Origin: Moesziomyces globuligerus
Taxonomy: Eukaryota; Basidiomycota; Ustilaginomycetes; Ustilaginales; Ustilaginaceae
Direction: 5' to 3'
NCBI GenBank assembly: GCA_030849465.1
Contig: JARVLF010000001.1
Location: forward strand, 372,001 to 436,000
Length of the DNA stretch: 64,000 nt
A model generated the notes under the pieces. The model had not been told where the DNA came from and did not search any database. It worked only from the letters and a program-made list of their open reading frames with translations. The translations under genes were made by a program, and so were the position numbers. Of this stretch, positions 30,146 through 39,491 are shown piece after piece (position 1 is the first letter of the stretch; each line of letters starts with the position of its first letter).

Positions 30146-31435
30146 TCACAGCGTGAGCATATACATGCAAGCATTGGAAGTGGACGACCGTACAGTGTAG
30201 CATGGGCAGCTTGCATTGGTCTGCTGTGTGTACTTGCGGAGCTCGATGCTCGGCCGCGGACCAGAGAGTCCCTTGTGCGATGACCAGCAGCTTTCGCCCA
30301 GTATCACATCGGGAAGAGGAGATGGATGCGGCGTAAGTGAGCAGCCGTCGTCGAAGCACCTCCTCTTCCACAAAACGCCGCGTCTGAGGCCGTCGTCTGG
30401 CTCTCGGAAGATCTTCGTCAAGCGGTCCGGCGTGAGGACGATGATATACTCGTCACATATGGCGTGCGAGAGCAACGCGAACCAGACCTCGCTCGACAAA
30501 CTGGGCAGATGGTGGGACGGGAGGGTGTGGGGTGGCATGATGATCATCATCGAGACGATGCGGCGGAAGACGGCGGTGATGCGCCTTCGCAGCTGGCTCT
30601 TGACGGCCACGTGGTTGCACGCGTCCTTGATCTTCGTTGGCAGCTTTTCGCTTGCGATCAGCGCCGAGATGAAGAGCTTGGCGTGCATCCTGTCGCAACC
30701 TTCCGACTCGCAGAACGTATCGCTGATCGCCTGCAGGTGAGACGACGACTTGACACCGAGAATGAGCTCGCACGGCCACGCCAGGATCTTGGCGGCCTGA
30801 TTCGCGTCGATCAGATGGCGCTGAGGTCCCAGTGGCGAGTACCATGCATAGGTCCCGCTCACCGCACTCACGGCCAGCTCCATCACCCTCTTGAGCAGGG
30901 CGTAGCCCTTCGGGCACAGTTCGGTTCCATCGGCGAATCCAAACGTCGGTCGCACCTCGTCCAAGCGCGCCGGACTCCTGCCAGCGTAGTCCCCTTCGTG
31001 CGAATGCGTATCCTCCGGAGCTAGCGCACGCTGAGCATCGACGTCGGAGACACTCGGGTCGGTCTTGATGTCCCTAGTCCGATCGCTGGTAGTGTCCGCA
31101 TCAGGAACGGACATGGCAGGGCGGTGCAACGCCGCACGTGGGAGGCAGATCAGCTCGCCCCGTGCAGCGCTGAGCAGCGCCTTCCAAACCCCAAAGTGCA
31201 CCGAAACACCGTGACGCTTGGCGAAGGCGCGCGCGCGCTTGGAGGCTCCATCGGCGCGGAGAACGAGCAGAACCGTATAGGACCGCAGCTCGCCTTCGGA
31301 GTACCGAGCCACGACGGCATAGTCCCGCTTGCTCTGGCCGGGCAGCAGCAAGGTGGCGAGAGTCGCGAGCGGGACCGACGGCGGGATGTTGCGCACCGCC
31401 ACGGCGAAGCCTCGGCCTCGCTTGAGTCGAGACAT
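30146..31435 (-). CDS. Unrecognised protein, 429 residues
   Basis: I do not recognise this protein. It is an intact ATG-to-stop frame of 429 residues. The first 85 residues look ordered (FAVAVRNIPPSVPLATLATL, then YTVLLVLRADGASKRARAFA). The alternation of strand-like and helix-like segments loosely recalls an RRM-type fold such as that in BRAP2/Etp1 proteins, but this is only a pattern impression. A polar acidic linker (about 108-160) is followed by a mixed region with several Cys residues and a helix rich in Leu/Ile (about 260-330). The C-terminal 60 residues are Ser/Pro/Cys-rich and may be poorly conserved. It lies 1 kb from the quinate permease gene and has the same orientation, but nothing ties it to that pathway. 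It may be restricted to smuts. Confidence 0.5.
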   Translation of the reverse strand: MSRLKRGRGFAVAVRNIPPSVPLATLATLLLPGQSKRDYAVVARYSEGELRSYTVLLVLRADGASKRARAFAKRHGVSVHFGVWKALLSAARGELICLPRAALHRPAMSVPDADTTSDRTRDIKTDPSVSDVDAQRALAPEDTHSHEGDYAGRSPARLDEVRPTFGFADGTELCPKGYALLKRVMELAVSAVSGTYAWYSPLGPQRHLIDANQAAKILAWPCELILGVKSSSHLQAISDTFCESEGCDRMHAKLFISALIASEKLPTKIKDACNHVAVKSQLRRRITAVFRRIVSMMIIMPPHTLPSHHLPSLSSEVWFALLSHAICDEYIIVLTPDRLTKIFREPDDGLRRGVLWKRRCFDDGCSLTPHPSPLPDVILGESCWSSHKGLSGPRPSIELRKYTQQTNASCPCYTVRSSTSNACMYMLTL

Positions 31436-32478
31436 TACTTTACGAACGTTGCTGGAGCGCCAGGGAAGGAGCGAGATGCTTTGTGGGGAAAGCAGAGATG
31501 AGCAAGAGGGGAAGAACGAAGCGGGGGGCCATAGACGGCGCCTCGTAACCCGCTTTTATCTCCAGAGCGACTGGGCTGGGACACTGCCTCGTTGGGCTTT
31601 CACGCTGGTGCACAAGAGCGGACAGTGCATCTTTCTGAAATCAAGGGGATCGAGCGCCCATTCAGCGATTCACAGTGCGTGTGATGCTTATGAAGGCGCA
31701 GGCGTATGCACCTCAAACGATCACAGTGTGACAAGAACTTGGAAACGCGGCTGAAGCACTCTGCCACCAGAAGCCATCCGGTGTTGTAGCCTGAAAGACC
31801 TGCGTGTGTCGAGCACATACCTCGTGGCCTGCATGAGAAAGGATTGGGGATGTCACTGCCACCATCTATACAATTGGCAAAGGAGGTATCGATGCTCAAA
31901 TGCCAGCGCATGCGGCGGCGATGCGTACATGCAGACGCCGCAACGCCCCGATGCGCGATGTTCCACAGCTCTCAGACTGCCAAGCCGTCTTCGACCTTGC
32001 CGTGTCCCTTTGATAGTGTACAGAACCGGCGAGCCATCCTGGCGAAGTAGATGCTAGGACAAAGGGGACGCTCGTCACCTAGAAAAAAAGCCCACCGGCC
32101 CGCACAACAATGGCAAGCACTTGCGCTGCCTAATGTCGAGCCAACAGCGCGCTTCTCTGCCATCCGCAACAATCCCACCCAGTAGCAGTGGGGTGAGCGA
32201 TGCAAACTCGACCGGAGCATGTCTGGCGACAGACGAGCCGGGCTTGCATCTCGAGTCGGATGTTTGAGCTTGGCAGGGCTGAGCAGACCGACGCAGGCTG
32301 TCAAAAGCGGATGAAAAAAGCGGAATTCATTTTTTTCCCAGGAAGCCGGAGGCTGCGAGTACAATTACACTGAAAACAAACACCATGATGGGTGATACGA
32401 AGCAGAGACGTTTTTCTTTTTTCTTTGGCCTTGATGCTGATGTGCTCGGACACGGCATCGTCGTGCTCGGGAGCCATT
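31436..32478. other. 1.04-kb intergenic region
   Basis: Promoter of the unrecognised gene and 3' end of the permease gene. Only short open frames are present, and none shows a domain. Confidence 0.5.
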
Positions 32479-34107
32479 CTAGGCGGTGTTGAGCTTGACC
32501 TGGTTGATGTCCTTCTCGTCAGCGCTTGCAGCGTCGTCGGGAGAGTACGAGTTGTCGGGGAGGACGGTCTCGCCGCGGCGTTCGGCGGCGCGGGTGCGGA
32601 GCTCCTCGATGACCATGCGATGCGCATGGCGCTGGGGACGCTTTTCGTGGAGGTTGTCCATCTCCTCGATGGGGATGCCCTTGGTCTCGGGCATGAGGAA
32701 GTAGATCCAAAACACCGAGATGACCATCATGGTGGCGAAGAAGAGGTAGACGCCGTAGCCCATCTTGGCAAACATGTGCGGCGTCGCCTGCGAGATGACA
32801 AAGTTGTAGAGCCAGTTGCTTGCCGCATTGAAGATCTGCGCCACGGGCCTAGCCGTGTTGTCGAACGACTCGGCTCCGTACACCCAGGGCAACGGGTTGT
32901 AGCCAAACGAGTAGAACACGGTCCAGATGTAGAAGAAGACGAGCGCCGAAGTACCGCCAGCGTCCAGAGACGCTCGCTTGTGCTGAGCCGGCTTGGCGAT
33001 CGCAATGTAGCCGGCGATGTAGTACATAGCAACCGCACCACCCGTCGCAGAGATCATGAGCAGGCGTCGTCGTCCCACCGTCTCGACGAGCAGCAGGATG
33101 AAGAGCGCCGCACCCGTCGTCTTGATGATGCCAAAGATTCCAGTGGTGAGCAATCCGGTCGACGTGCCCGTGATGCCCATGCTTTTGAACACGGTAGGGC
33201 TGTAGTAGTTGATCGCATTGATACCCGTTCCGTTCTGGAAGAGGAAGAGCGACGAGGCGAAGGCGAGACGACGGACGAGGTGCTTGCGGGAAAAGAGGTA
33301 CTTGAAGGGAGCAAAGTACGAGTCGCCGCCGGCAGCGCGACGGTTGTCCTCGATGGCGGTGTGCATCTCGTTGAACTCCTCGACAAAGTACGGGTGGTCG
33401 GTAGGCAGGTGGCGGATGTAGGAAAGCTTTGCGCGAGCTTCCTCGACGCGGCCCTTCTGGAGGAGCCATCGGGGCGACTCGACGAGGAAGAAGGTTCCGA
33501 TCATAAACATGCCACCGGGAATCAGCTGGACCGCGAACGGGATCCTCCACTGCTTGACCGTGGGAGGGAGGGTCTGGATGACACCGTAGTTGATGAAGAA
33601 GCCGACGATGCCGCCGATCTGCCATCCGATCTCGTAGATGCCGATCGCCTGACCGCGAGCGGGGGCCGGAGCGATCTCGGAGATGTAGATGGGCGTGAGG
33701 TTGGAGGCTGCGCCGATGGCGAGGCCGGCGATGGCGCGGCCGACGTAGATGGGCGTGAGGTGGGTGGCGGGCGAGGCGGCGGTCATGATGGCCGCACCGA
33801 TGGTGAAGACGACCGAGCAGGCAAACAGACCCATTTTCCTACCCCAGAAGTGACCGACGGGATGACCGAGGAAGGCACCAAAGAAGGCACCGGCCTGGTA
33901 GGTCGAGACGAGGTTACCCGACGTGTTCTTCGAAAGCGTGCCGAACGACTTGAGGAACGAGGGGAGCGCGATGGTGCCGCCGACAAACGCGCTGTCGTAG
34001 CCGATCATGATCGAGGCAAACGACGCGAGGAACGACAGCACCCAAACTCGCCAGTTGTACACCGCCGACGGCGTCGGACGGTCCTCAACACGGCTGAGAA
34101 GACCCAT
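32479..34107 (-). CDS. qutD: Quinate permease, MFS sugar-porter family
   Basis: A 542-residue protein with 12 predicted membrane helices. The open frame begins at a TTG; the first in-frame ATG is at 34107 and gives MGLLSRVEDRPTPSAVYNWR, closely matching the start of the fungal quinate permeases QutD/Qa-y as I recall them. Sugar-porter signatures are present: GRKMGLF after helix 2, GRAIAGLAIGAASN, VESPRWLL, GTGINAINYYSPTVF and PETKGIPIEEM. It should import quinate (or shikimate) with protons across the plasma membrane. The C-terminal cytosolic tail is Arg/Asp-rich. It is divergent from the dehydrogenase gene across 1.8 kb and belongs with the two genes to its right. Sugar porters are often misassigned by family alone, but start-region similarity plus context favours quinate. 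Confidence 0.85.
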   Translation of the reverse strand: MGLLSRVEDRPTPSAVYNWRVWVLSFLASFASIMIGYDSAFVGGTIALPSFLKSFGTLSKNTSGNLVSTYQAGAFFGAFLGHPVGHFWGRKMGLFACSVVFTIGAAIMTAASPATHLTPIYVGRAIAGLAIGAASNLTPIYISEIAPAPARGQAIGIYEIGWQIGGIVGFFINYGVIQTLPPTVKQWRIPFAVQLIPGGMFMIGTFFLVESPRWLLQKGRVEEARAKLSYIRHLPTDHPYFVEEFNEMHTAIEDNRRAAGGDSYFAPFKYLFSRKHLVRRLAFASSLFLFQNGTGINAINYYSPTVFKSMGITGTSTGLLTTGIFGIIKTTGAALFILLLVETVGRRRLLMISATGGAVAMYYIAGYIAIAKPAQHKRASLDAGGTSALVFFYIWTVFYSFGYNPLPWVYGAESFDNTARPVAQIFNAASNWLYNFVISQATPHMFAKMGYGVYLFFATMMVISVFWIYFLMPETKGIPIEEMDNLHEKRPQRHAHRMVIEELRTRAAERRGETVLPDNSYSPDDAASADEKDINQVKLNTA

Positions 34108-35143
34108 GTTGAACAACAGAGATGGAAGCGGGTTGTGGCGGAGGCAAGCGAGCGGTGGTGAGGAGGACTAGTGCAAGTGTCCGTTCTGAAAAAAAAAATT
34201 GACCGAGGAGCTCGACCGAAATTGGAAAAAAATGACTCGAAGTCTTGCTGCTGTCGAATCAGAAGAGGGTTGTTCTACCGAGGCCAACGGCGTTACGAGA
34301 CGCTCTTGACGGAAGGCTGCGAGAAGGACAGCCGGAGTAAAGGTGAGGAAGAATGGAGGGGAAGCCTGATGTGGGGAAGCGAGATGGCATGGGAACAATC
34401 AAGATGCAGAGGTTATAAGGATGTTGGGACCCAAGCGGGGTAATGGCGGGGAGCGAGGCGTTTGATGAATCAAGGTCACGCTGCTTGACATGGCGGGGGA
34501 CACCCATGAGCGGGGGAAGCGAGCGAGGGGATTTTCTCGCGATCAGGGCGAAAAAGCAGAGGGAGATTTTCTGGCCGCTCGGTCTGGACGCAGGAAAAAA
34601 CCGAAAAGAAAAAAACCAGCACCCAAAGTGGCAAAGTCCGAGGTGAGCGAGTGCGACCATTGCGTTGGGAAAGCAACGCAAACGCATCGCCATGCCATGG
34701 GGCCCCACCCAACCATGGCAACGCAATTGCCAGCATCGTGCTGCGGCGCATGTCAGGAACGGAGCTAAGCACTTCGATCGCCTGATTTGGGCCCGAACCA
34801 CGCAGTGATCCGCTTCGACTCGACGGTCTCACCCGCCCGCAATGCTGGACCGGGGTTTGCGTCACGCCATGCGGGATGGGCTGCGGATCTGCAAGCTCGG
34901 ATACTCTCGGCGGCCAACATGATGGGCTGAAGATGCTGGCGGCTGAACAATAGGCCCCCCCAGACGGTGCTGAAAGCCGAGGGGGATGGAAGCTCTTTCT
35001 TCCACCCCTGCTTCCCGGCTGGGTTCGGCATGAAGGCGACGCCAACGCAAAGATCCGCATGCACGCGCGGCCGACGAATCAGAGCCTTGATATTGCTCCG
35101 GTTCGCCAAGGCGAGCGGGGAGCGTGTGGTCGAGGTCACCGGC

Positions 35144-35153
35144 CGGTTATGCG
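35144..35153 (+). promoter_or_regulatory. Candidate quinate-cluster motif, CGGTTATGCG
   Basis: First of three related words near the quinate genes. It shares CGGTTAT with the site at 35204. Confidence 0.3.
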
Positions 35154-35203
35154 ATCGGTGTGATTGGCTCTGTGGGACCTGGACCGTGGCCAATCCACCG
35201 CTT

Positions 35204-35213
35204 CGGTTATCCG
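35204..35213 (+). promoter_or_regulatory. Candidate quinate-cluster motif, CGGTTATCCG
   Basis: CGG and CCG arranged as an inverted pair around TTAT, a layout expected for a Zn2Cys6 dimer. It contains the half-site TTATCC known from the ascomycete QA-1F/QUTA operator. The role is inferred. Confidence 0.35.
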
Positions 35214-35943
35214 TCCCGAGACAGGCGAAACGACTCGCAACCCAACTGCCAGGCGGCATGAGCGACCACGCGGCCATTGTCTGGTGCCCCTCGACCGCAG
35301 TACGACCCACGCGGAGACGGTCAACCTCGGGGAATTTTCCCTCGCCTCCCACATGTGGGGGTGGGAGAGCCAATCCCAAGCCGAGGCCCAACTGACCCGC
35401 CCCTCCCGCCGCGCCCGGTTACAGCATCGAGTGCAAGTATCCAGTCGCAAGTAGCCGAACGGCGTTTGCCGGTCAGCCATCTTGCAGCTACCGAGGCTGA
35501 TTCGCTGGCCCTGCTTCGGTGGGCAGGGGCGAGTGCGGTCGACCGTCGTAGCTCGAGCAGCCGGCGTCGGCGAAAAGAAGGGGAAAATGGATTTCATGCT
35601 GATGCGTGGGTGCGCGACCAGGCACAGGCGGCTACGGAAATGACCGGCTAAAAAACACCGCCTCATTGTCCTCCCTCTTATTGTTCCTGGACCCTTGTGA
35701 CGGACACCGGCTGTTTGCAGCCAGCACCAAACGCCCGAGTGGTTGTTGCCGTCGGTCTGGAAGGGGGCTCGGGTGCGTCTCGGCCGGCATCTCGTCCTCC
35801 TCCACCCTTTTCTTCTCGTCCCCCAGTCACCTGTGCTTCATCTCTCTTTGCCCTTCCCTCGCTTGACACACCTCGGCATCCGACCACCATCCCGCTACCT
35901 CCCTCCGCTCGATCACGAGTATTTGCTTCGACCTGCTTTGGAT

Positions 35944-37251
35944 ATGTCGTATCACCTTTCGTTCAGAGATGCCACCGAGGCGGCTGGCAACGGTGCAGCC
36001 AACGGTGCTGTCAATGGCGCTGCGGTCTCGGTGCCCGCGCACCCGACGCAGGAGCAGATCGACGCCTCGGCGCGCAAGTACTTTCTGTTCGGCTCTCCGA
36101 TCTCGCACTCTGCGAGTCCTGCGTTTCAGAACCTGATGCTGCAGTCGATCGCGCCGATCGCGTTCCCCGGTTCCGAGGCGCAGACGTTCGCGCCGACCTA
36201 CTCGCTCAAGGACACCAAGTCGGTCGACGAGCCGCATCTGTTCGAGCTCGTGCGCAACGATCCGCTCTTTGCGGGCGCAGGCGTGACGATGCCGCTCAAG
36301 GTCAACGTCACCGCCGTGCTCGGCGAGCGCGGCGTCATCGACGAGCTCAGCGACGCAGGTCGCGCCACGCAGACGGTCAACACCATCATCTCGACCCCGC
36401 ACCGAGGCGCGCGCAGGATGGTCGGCACCAACACGGATTACCTCGGCATCGCGCACGCCGTGCTGCGCGGTATGGCGCAGTGCAACAACGAGGAGCGCGT
36501 GACCAAGTACCTTGATCCGCAGCTCGACGTGCCTGCGCGATACGTCTTCCCGCGCAACCAGCACGGCAAGACGTATGCGGCGTTTATCATCGGTTCCGGT
36601 GGCACGTGTCGTTCGGCCGTCTACGCGGTTAGTCAGATGGGTCTCAGTCCGATCTACCTCCTCAACCGCGATGCCGAAGAAACCCGAGCGGTGACCGAAC
36701 ACTTTGGCGCGACCATCGACCTTCGTCCGCTCCGCTCCGTCGAGGCGTACGAGCACGAGGCAGAGCTCCGACGCAACGGCGAGGTGGGACATGTCGCCTG
36801 TGCCGTGGGTGCGATCCCTGCGTTTGCGCCCCAGACGGACGACGAAAAGATGGTCTATACCCTCGCGCACCGCTTCTTCGCAGAACCCTACGCGGCGCTC
36901 TCGGAAGCGCATGCCGATGTGCCCCAGCCGGCGCGCGGCGAGAAGCTCGTGCCGTTGCCGCTGCCTCCCAAGCGTCCGTTCTTGGATATGTGCTACAAGC
37001 CCCGTCTCACGCCCCTGCTCAAGGAGGCAGAGGACAGGGATTGGTTGCCCATCGGAGGCGTCGAGGCCATGGTCGAACAGGGCCTTGCACAGGCACGCAT
37101 GTGGGCGGCCACCGCAAAGGCGTTCGAGGAGGGCCGGGAGACTTTCGACCCCATCCCCTTCGCGGTCAAGGCGGGTGATCAGGGACCCATCGGCCTCGAG
37201 ATCGAAGAACAGGCGCGCGACCTCGTCCGCAGTATGCTCGATATCAAGTAA
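35944..37251 (+). CDS. qutB: Quinate/shikimate dehydrogenase
   Basis: A 435-residue single-exon protein. The open frame begins at a TTG; the first in-frame ATG is 35944. It belongs to the shikimate/quinate dehydrogenase family. The substrate-binding motif is FGSPISHSASPAFQN (49-63). The catalytic pair is Lys119 in VTMPLK and Asp165 in GTNTDYLG. The nucleotide-binding loop is IIGSGGTCRSAVYA (215-228), followed by LLNRD (239-243). The sequence following the last strand of the nucleotide-binding site decides NAD versus NADP use, and I cannot settle it by eye. The reaction would oxidise quinate to 3-dehydroquinate, or shikimate to 3-dehydroshikimate. The protein is about 100 residues longer than QutB/Qa-3, with an Ala/Asn-rich N-terminal extension. 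It sits between the permease and dehydratase genes. The biosynthetic AroE function is normally part of the fungal AROM protein, which supports a catabolic role here. Confidence 0.85.
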   Translation: MSYHLSFRDATEAAGNGAANGAVNGAAVSVPAHPTQEQIDASARKYFLFGSPISHSASPAFQNLMLQSIAPIAFPGSEAQTFAPTYSLKDTKSVDEPHLFELVRNDPLFAGAGVTMPLKVNVTAVLGERGVIDELSDAGRATQTVNTIISTPHRGARRMVGTNTDYLGIAHAVLRGMAQCNNEERVTKYLDPQLDVPARYVFPRNQHGKTYAAFIIGSGGTCRSAVYAVSQMGLSPIYLLNRDAEETRAVTEHFGATIDLRPLRSVEAYEHEAELRRNGEVGHVACAVGAIPAFAPQTDDEKMVYTLAHRFFAEPYAALSEAHADVPQPARGEKLVPLPLPPKRPFLDMCYKPRLTPLLKEAEDRDWLPIGGVEAMVEQGLAQARMWAATAKAFEEGRETFDPIPFAVKAGDQGPIGLEIEEQARDLVRSMLDIK

Positions 37252-37984
37252 CCACCTCACCTTTGCCTGTATTTTCCCCAGCGCTCACTTGGTGCCACTT
37301 TGGTTTCATGCTTTGTTTCCCCCGCATCTTTCTGTGTGTGGCCCCGGATTCTGCACAGCCCCCGGCGAGTGAACTCCGCATTGGATCTTATCCACCCCGC
37401 ATTGGGGCGTGTGAGGTCGGATCGAGATTGGGACCCCACACGATCTTGGTTTGGAGTCGACATGACGTACCGGGATCCCACAGCGACGCGGAGCGAAGGT
37501 CTTCGATCGCCGAGGACTCGGAGCGGATAACGGCGTGTGCGAAGGTCAACCGGTTGCGGGTGTGGACGGCCGACCTCGGAAGGCGGAAGAACGAGTGTCC
37601 GCCAGCGAGCTCGGCGAGGTCGGGCACGGCGAATTGGCGCAATGACGGGGAGGGTAAATAGCCGCGAGGCTCGGGCGGTGCGGTCGAATATCCGTGTTTT
37701 GGCGCCGAAAAAAAAGAAATTGGCCGAGAGAACGCAGGGGAGGTGGATATTTTTAACCGAGGACGTCATGCCTACCACCCCCCCACAGAGCAACGAGCAG
37801 TCAAGTAGCGCCAACCAACCCCCCCTCCCCCCCCTTTCCTCACTTTGCTCTCACTACACCAACTCCGCTATCCTTTTGCTAGCTCGACAAGATCGGATAC
37901 TTTCGATACCTTGATACCTTGGGGGTGACACGACGAACACGACGAATACGACGACAAGCCAAGCAGTGCGACGGACGAGCGACG
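37252..37984. promoter_or_regulatory. Intergenic region upstream of dehydroshikimate dehydratase
   Basis: 733 bp with two copies of CCGCATTGG around a TTATCC word (about 37376-37405) and a CGGATAACGG motif at 37524. No gene seen. Confidence 0.4.
37524..37533 (-). promoter_or_regulatory. Candidate quinate-cluster motif, reverse copy
   Basis: Plus strand reads CGGATAACGG; the reverse complement CCGTTATCCG differs from the site at 35204 by one base. It lies about 450 bp before the dehydratase ATG. Confidence 0.3.
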
Positions 37985-39127
37985 ATGGGTGCGCCGAGTT
38001 ATTCGATCTTTACGCATTCGGTGGGCTACCACACGGCGGGGCACGGGCTGCCGGCCAAGTTGACGGCGGCGGCGGAGGCGGGGATGGATGGGATTGAGCT
38101 GTTCACGGACGACCTGTGGACGTTTTCGCAGTCGGAGCAGTTTGCGGAGCTCTCGGCGGTGGTGGGCGAGGGCGAGTTGTTGACGCCGCCGGACAGTCCG
38201 TTGGCCAAGCATGCGGTGGTGCAGACTCGGGCGTGGAATGCGTACGGCGTGTGTACGCGTGCGGAGGCGGACAAGGAGCTGGCTGCAGCCCACTGGGTGC
38301 GTACACGATGCGAGGAGCTCGGGCTCAAGATCTACTGTCTGCAGCCGCTGCGCGATGTCGAGGGCTGGGTGGACGAGGAGCAGAGGTCGGCGGCGATGAA
38401 GCGCGTCGAGTCGAGGTTCGCCGTCATGCGTGCGCTCGATACGAGCCTGCTGCTCATCTGCTCCAACAACACGCATGCTCCTGCTACCACCGGCGACGTG
38501 TCTGCGTTGGCGAGGGATCTGGAGCAGGTGGGCGAGATGGCAGAGGCTTTTACGAGACAAACAGGACACATGGTCAGGGTTGGGTTCGAAGCGCTCGCTT
38601 GGGGTGCTCATGTTGATACATGGTCTCAAGCCTGGAACGTGGTTAGGGCTGCGGGGAGGGAAAACGTTGGCTTGATTCTGGATGCGTTTAACACGCTCGC
38701 GCGAGAGTACGCCGACCCTTGCTCGCCTTCGGGCATCCAAGAACCTGCCACACAGACGCTACAGACCCTCGCGGTCAGTCTGGATGCAATCGCGCGTGTG
38801 CCCGGAGACAGAATCTTTCTCCTCCAAATCGGCGATGCGCGTAAACTGCCCCTCCCCCTCCTACCCAGCCCTAGGCACGGCGAGGAGAGACCGAGCAGGA
38901 TGATCTGGTCCAGATCCTCCCGCCTCTTCCCCTGCGAGGCCGACAGAGGCGGCTTCATGCCCGTAGAGGCGTTTGTGCAAAAGGTCGTACACGCAGGCTA
39001 CAAGGGCCCCTGGTCCATCGAGGTCTTTAACGATAGCCTCAACGATCCAGCTCCCGAAATCGTCGGCACGCATGCAAACAGAGCCCGCGCAGGCCTCGAT
39101 CGACTAGCACAACGCGTCTTTGCCTAA
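37985..39127 (+). CDS. qutC: 3-dehydroshikimate dehydratase
   Basis: A 380-residue single-exon protein starting at the first in-frame ATG. It has the xylose-isomerase/AP-endonuclease-2 TIM-barrel pattern used by QutC/Qa-4 enzymes, which convert 3-dehydroshikimate to protocatechuate using a divalent metal. Visible markers are SVGYHTAGHGLPAKL, AGMDGIELFTDDLW with Glu38, RVGFEALAWGAHVDTW with a likely ligand Glu, VGLILDAFNTLA with Asp, FLLQIGDARKL, RLFPCE with GGFMPVEAFVQ, and IEVFND with the last ligand Glu. The LLQIGDA...MIWSRSSRLFPCE arrangement is typical of fungal dehydratases. It lies downstream of the dehydrogenase on the same strand, completing a three-gene catabolic set. Confidence 0.85.
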   Translation: MGAPSYSIFTHSVGYHTAGHGLPAKLTAAAEAGMDGIELFTDDLWTFSQSEQFAELSAVVGEGELLTPPDSPLAKHAVVQTRAWNAYGVCTRAEADKELAAAHWVRTRCEELGLKIYCLQPLRDVEGWVDEEQRSAAMKRVESRFAVMRALDTSLLLICSNNTHAPATTGDVSALARDLEQVGEMAEAFTRQTGHMVRVGFEALAWGAHVDTWSQAWNVVRAAGRENVGLILDAFNTLAREYADPCSPSGIQEPATQTLQTLAVSLDAIARVPGDRIFLLQIGDARKLPLPLLPSPRHGEERPSRMIWSRSSRLFPCEADRGGFMPVEAFVQKVVHAGYKGPWSIEVFNDSLNDPAPEIVGTHANRARAGLDRLAQRVFA

Positions 39128-39491
39128 GCTTCCCCTTGTCCCCCACCGTCGCATTCGCATCCTCTTGTACTCCTTTCATTAGCAACGAACAATCTGCTCC
39201 CGTACTTCCCGTGCAAACCGCCGTTGCATCTGACTGTCATGTCTGCCAAAATGAGCGCGCAAGCTCAAACCCGTCCGTACCGAACGGTGTGCAATCTGGG
39301 CCCACATTTAGTCGGCGCGGGGGGGCTCAGTATCCAACGCATTTGGGCCACCGCGACACACACGACTCACAGACGCAACCGAGCGCGTTACGCGGCGCTG
39401 ATCAAGGGAGATGCGATTGCATGCGGCTTGCACGGGCGCTGCAGCGGCTCGGGACGATGCAGAGGTGTCGTTATGAGGGCGGTGGGCGGGT
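39128..39491. other. Convergent intergenic region
   Basis: 3' ends of the dehydratase and the TPR-DnaJ gene. Nothing else seen. Confidence 0.5.

Larger units (their letters stand above)
34108..35943. promoter_or_regulatory. 1.8-kb divergent control region of the quinate cluster
   Basis: Lies between the permease (leftwards) and dehydrogenase (rightwards) starts. It contains two CGGTTAT motifs (35144-35150 and 35204-35210) 60 bp apart. A TTATAA lies about 300 bp upstream of the permease start (in GGTTATAAGG at about 34411). Open frames on both strands show no domain. Confidence 0.45.
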
